The translations under genes and the position numbers were made by a program. From Sandaracinobacteroides sp031425455 (lineage in GTDB: Bacteria > Pseudomonadota > Alphaproteobacteria > Sphingomonadales > Sphingomonadaceae): DNA of 64,000 nt. Positions 61,643 to 64,000 of this stretch are shown here, piece after piece. The DNA lies in the NCBI GenBank assembly GCA_031425455.1, contig JANPJJ010000090.1:1-64000 (forward strand), read 5' to 3'. Each line of letters starts with the position of its first letter. The stretch's first letter is position 1. The notes under the pieces are model-generated. The model saw only the letters and a list, made by a program, of their open reading frames with translations. It was not told where the DNA came from and ran no database searches.

Positions 61643-62233
61643 TCAGTTCCTGTAGATTCGCGGCGCTTCCCCGGCCGCTTCTTCGTCGTTGTCGTCCTCG
61701 ATCTCTTCTTCGATCTCGTCGGCGCCATCCTGGCTGAGCAGCGGCGCGGTCTCGGCGATCAGCCGGTCGGTCAGCAGCAGCTTCGCCGTCCGGATCCCGG
61801 CGAAGGGCAGGGCGACGACGCCCAGCCCCTCCACCTCGATCCTGACGTCCTCTCCGTCGGTCCCGGCCAGCGGCCCCTGGAAGCGCTTGCGTTCGGCACC
61901 GTTCAGCACCAGCCCACTCGCCAGCTCCACCTTGGCGACATGCCCGGCCCAGCGGTCAAAATCCTTCAGGCGGGTCAGCGGCCGGTCGATCCCGGGCGAC
62001 GAGACCTCCAGCATATATTCCTGGTCGATCGGGTCGGCCTCGTCCAGCAGGGCTGAAATCCGCCGCGACACTTTCGCGCAATCGTCCACCAGCATCTGTC
62101 CGGTCGCCGGATCTTCCAGCATAACTTGCAACGTCAGCGAAGGGCCGTCGATCAGCGAGACGCGCACCAGCTCGAACCCGGCAGCTTCCACCACCGGCTC
62201 GATCAATCGCATCAATCGCTGCACGTCCGCCAT
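61643..62233 (-). CDS. rimP: Ribosome maturation factor RimP
   Basis: The 196-aa protein helps 30S assembly. It has LMRLIEPVVEAAGFELVRVS, CAKVSRRISALLDEADPIDQ and YMLEVSSPGIDRPLTRLKDF, and ends in an acidic tail of Glu/Asp residues seen in many alphaproteobacteria. The ATG at 62233 follows GGAG. It is the first gene of rimP-nusA-ylxR-infB-rbfA. Confidence 0.95.
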   Translation of the reverse strand: MADVQRLMRLIEPVVEAAGFELVRVSLIDGPSLTLQVMLEDPATGQMLVDDCAKVSRRISALLDEADPIDQEYMLEVSSPGIDRPLTRLKDFDRWAGHVAKVELASGLVLNGAERKRFQGPLAGTDGEDVRIEVEGLGVVALPFAGIRTAKLLLTDRLIAETAPLLSQDGADEIEEEIEDDNDEEAAGEAPRIYRN

Positions 62234-62379
62234 TATTCTCCACAGCCTTGCCGGATATAGGTTCCGGCCCCGCGGCCGCCGGCCGGAGGTTCCTGGAAAC
62301 CAGATTGTCAGGAAGTGCCGTCGATATAGCTCCCCGTTTCGGTTGCCGCAAGCCTGTCCTGCTGCCAAAGGGCGCCGCG

Positions 62380-63027
62380 ATGACAAAGCTTGTTTTCGCC
62401 TGCCCCAAGGGCCGCATCCTGAAAGAGGCGCTGCCGCTGCTGCACGCGGTCGGGATCGAGCCGGAAACGGCGCTGTTCGACGAGGACAGCCGCGCGTTGC
62501 GCTTTTCCACCGGCCGCGCCGATCTCGATCTCATCCGCGTGCGCAGCTTCGACGTCGCCACGTTCGTGGCGTTCGGCGCGGCGCAGCTCGGCATTGTCGG
62601 CAACGATGTGCTCGCCGAGTTCGGCTATTCCGAACTCTATTCGCCGGTCGATCTCGGCATCGGCCGTTGTCGCCTGTCGGTTGCGGAGCCCGACGATGCG
62701 CCGCCGATCGCAACGGAGTCGCACGTCCGCGTCGCCACCAAATATCCGCACCTGACGCAGGCGCATTTCGCCGCACGAGGCCTGCAGGCCGAATGCGTGA
62801 AGCTGAACGGCGCGATGGAGCTGGCGCCGCTGCTGGGGCTGGCGCCGCGCATCGTAGATCTGGTGTCAACCGGGCGGACGCTGAAGGATAATGGGCTGGT
62901 GGAGCGCGAGCTGCTGCTGCAAGTGACGTCGCGGCTGATCGTGAACCGCGCAGCGTTCAAGACGATGCCGGCAGTAGGCGAGCTGGTGGATGCGTTCCGG
63001 GCGCTGCGGCTGAAGGACGTGGCATGA
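62380..63027 (+). CDS. hisG: ATP phosphoribosyltransferase, short form
   Basis: The 215-aa enzyme makes phosphoribosyl-ATP, the first step of histidine synthesis. ACPKGRILKEALPLL and the PRPP loop VDLVSTGRTLKDNGL are clear. It is the short HisG lacking the regulatory C-terminal domain, so it should need a HisZ partner, not seen here. The ATG at 62380 is chosen by alignment to the family start; GGGCG is upstream. It is divergent from rimP. Confidence 0.93.
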   Translation: MTKLVFACPKGRILKEALPLLHAVGIEPETALFDEDSRALRFSTGRADLDLIRVRSFDVATFVAFGAAQLGIVGNDVLAEFGYSELYSPVDLGIGRCRLSVAEPDDAPPIATESHVRVATKYPHLTQAHFAARGLQAECVKLNGAMELAPLLGLAPRIVDLVSTGRTLKDNGLVERELLLQVTSRLIVNRAAFKTMPAVGELVDAFRALRLKDVA

Positions 63028-64000
63028 TCCGGCTGTCTTCTGTCGACGCCGATTTCGCGGCTCGTTTCGCCGCGCTGGTCGCCGACACCAGAGAGCCCGA
63101 CCGGGGTGTGGCGGGGCAGGTCGCCGCCATTCTGGAGCGAGTGCGCAAGGAAGGCTTCCGGGCCGTCGCCGAGCTGACCTCGCGGTTCGACCGGGTGGAC
63201 CTGACCGCCGACAGCGTCGAAGTGCGCGGCAGCGAACGCGCCGCCGCCGTTGCCTGGGTGCCGGCCGACCAGCGCGCCGCACTGGAGCTCGCCGCGACAC
63301 GCATTCGTGCGTTCCACGCCGCCCAGCGCCCCGCCGACGGCGAACATGCCGACTCGACGGGCGTGCGCGCCGGCTGGCGCTGGACCGCGGTGGAACGCGC
63401 TGGGCTCTATGTACCGGGCGGGCGGGCTGCCTATCCCTCGTCGGTGCTGATGAATGCGATCCCGGCGCAAGTGGCGGGTGTCGACGAGCTGGTGATGGTG
63501 ACGCCAACGCCGGATGGTCGATTGAACCCGCTGGTGATGCTGGCGGCCGAACTAGCGGGGGTTTCGCGAATCTTCCGGATCGGCGGGGCGCAGGCCGTGG
63601 CGGCGCTGGCGTTCGGAACGGCCCCTCTGCCCAAATGCGACATGATCGTCGGACCCGGAAACGCCTGGGTGGCGGAAGCCAAGCGCCAGCTGTTCGGCAC
63701 GGTCGGGATCGACATGGTCGCGGGGCCTTCGGAAATCCTGGTGATCGCCGATGCAAGTGCCCGGCCCGACTGGATCGCCGCAGACCTGCTGTCGCAGGCC
63801 GAGCATGATCCCGTCGCCCAGTCGATCCTCATCACCGACAGCGCGACGCTTGCCGACGCAGTCGCCAGCTGGGTGGAGAAGCTGCTGCCGACGCTCTCCA
63901 CCGAAGCTGCAGCACGGGAAAGCTGGGACAGCTATGGCGCGATCATCCTGGTCGACGATATCGCAGCCGCGGTGCCGCTCGCCGATGCGCTTGCGGCAGA
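63024..64000 (+). CDS. hisD: Histidinol dehydrogenase (3'-truncated by window)
   Basis: The ATG at 63024 overlaps the hisG stop (ATGA). The 325 codons present have AGLYVPGGRAAYPSSVLMNA, PKCDMIVGPGNAWVAEAKR and VDMVAGPSEILVIAD-like DMVAGPSEILVIAD with LLSQAEHD, the family signature and Zn/catalytic region. It oxidises histidinol to histidine in two NAD steps. The gene continues beyond base 64000. Confidence 0.96.
   Translation, partial: MIRLSSVDADFAARFAALVADTREPDRGVAGQVAAILERVRKEGFRAVAELTSRFDRVDLTADSVEVRGSERAAAVAWVPADQRAALELAATRIRAFHAAQRPADGEHADSTGVRAGWRWTAVERAGLYVPGGRAAYPSSVLMNAIPAQVAGVDELVMVTPTPDGRLNPLVMLAAELAGVSRIFRIGGAQAVAALAFGTAPLPKCDMIVGPGNAWVAEAKRQLFGTVGIDMVAGPSEILVIADASARPDWIAADLLSQAEHDPVAQSILITDSATLADAVASWVEKLLPTLSTEAAARESWDSYGAIILVDDIAAAVPLADALAA

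Overview
This window is high-GC bacterial chromosome and almost certainly comes from an alphaproteobacterium of the Sphingomonadaceae. The evidence is three proteins ending in the sphingomonad exosortase signal PEPA(S/A)WAMMIAGFG, the tail of a CcrM-type GANTC methylase, many TGATG/ATGA/GTGA gene overlaps, and a typical alphaproteobacterial rimP-nusA-ylxR-infB-rbfA operon. I see no phage, insertion sequence, CRISPR array, rRNA or tRNA. The content is core chromosome with a few accessory cassettes.

Layout. 1-5.4 kb: ccrM tail; a ZnuD-like TonB receptor behind a Zur-like dyad; a small periplasmic protein; a broken TIR-domain gene; an RhlE-type RNA helicase. 5.4-12 kb (minus): an APC permease, then hisB-hisH-hisA-hisF-hisE-HIT with overlapping junctions, then rmuC. 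12-17 kb (plus): SMP-30 lactonase, xerD, and a type III polyketide synthase / methyltransferase / flavoprotein cassette. 17-24.5 kb: SWIB protein, CsgG-like protein, and a signalling cassette of OmpR-type regulator, LysM-FecR-(G4S)n-PEP-CTERM protein and CHASE2 histidine kinase. 24.5-33 kb: acyl-CoA ligase, quinone reductase-like protein, an entericidin-like peptide, and a tandem glycine riboswitch before gcvT-gcvH-(methyltransferase)-gcvPA-gcvPB. 33-36 kb: PEP-CTERM trypsin-like protease, a bidirectional terminator, a LuxR solo, msrA.

36-41.6 kb: a DUF6600-like lipoprotein, then the circularly permuted ATP-grasp / alpha-E / transglutaminase / Anbu proteasome-like operon. A 58-codon ORF with an internal 20-residue repeat lies between transglutaminase and Anbu. 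41.7-46.3 kb: a large TonB receptor and an acyl-CoA dehydrogenase. 46.4-49.7 kb: rpmH-rnpA-yidD-yidC-engB. 49.7-56 kb: nitronate-monooxygenase-like flavoprotein, etfB-etfA, PEP-CTERM phytase/esterase-like protein, 3-hydroxyacyl-CoA dehydrogenase, DUF6491-like lipoprotein. 56-62.2 kb (minus): rimP-nusA-ylxR-infB-rbfA. 62.4 kb to the end: hisG and a partial hisD.

The least expected signal is at three operon junctions (15813-15847, 38842-38914, 52034-52089). At each, the stop/start junction has been tandemly duplicated (16 bp x3, 35 bp x3, 38 bp x2). The duplications leave mini-ORFs of 11-13 codons whose stops again overlap the next start. I have not seen this described. The short ORF in the Anbu operon is the best candidate for an undescribed component of a known system.
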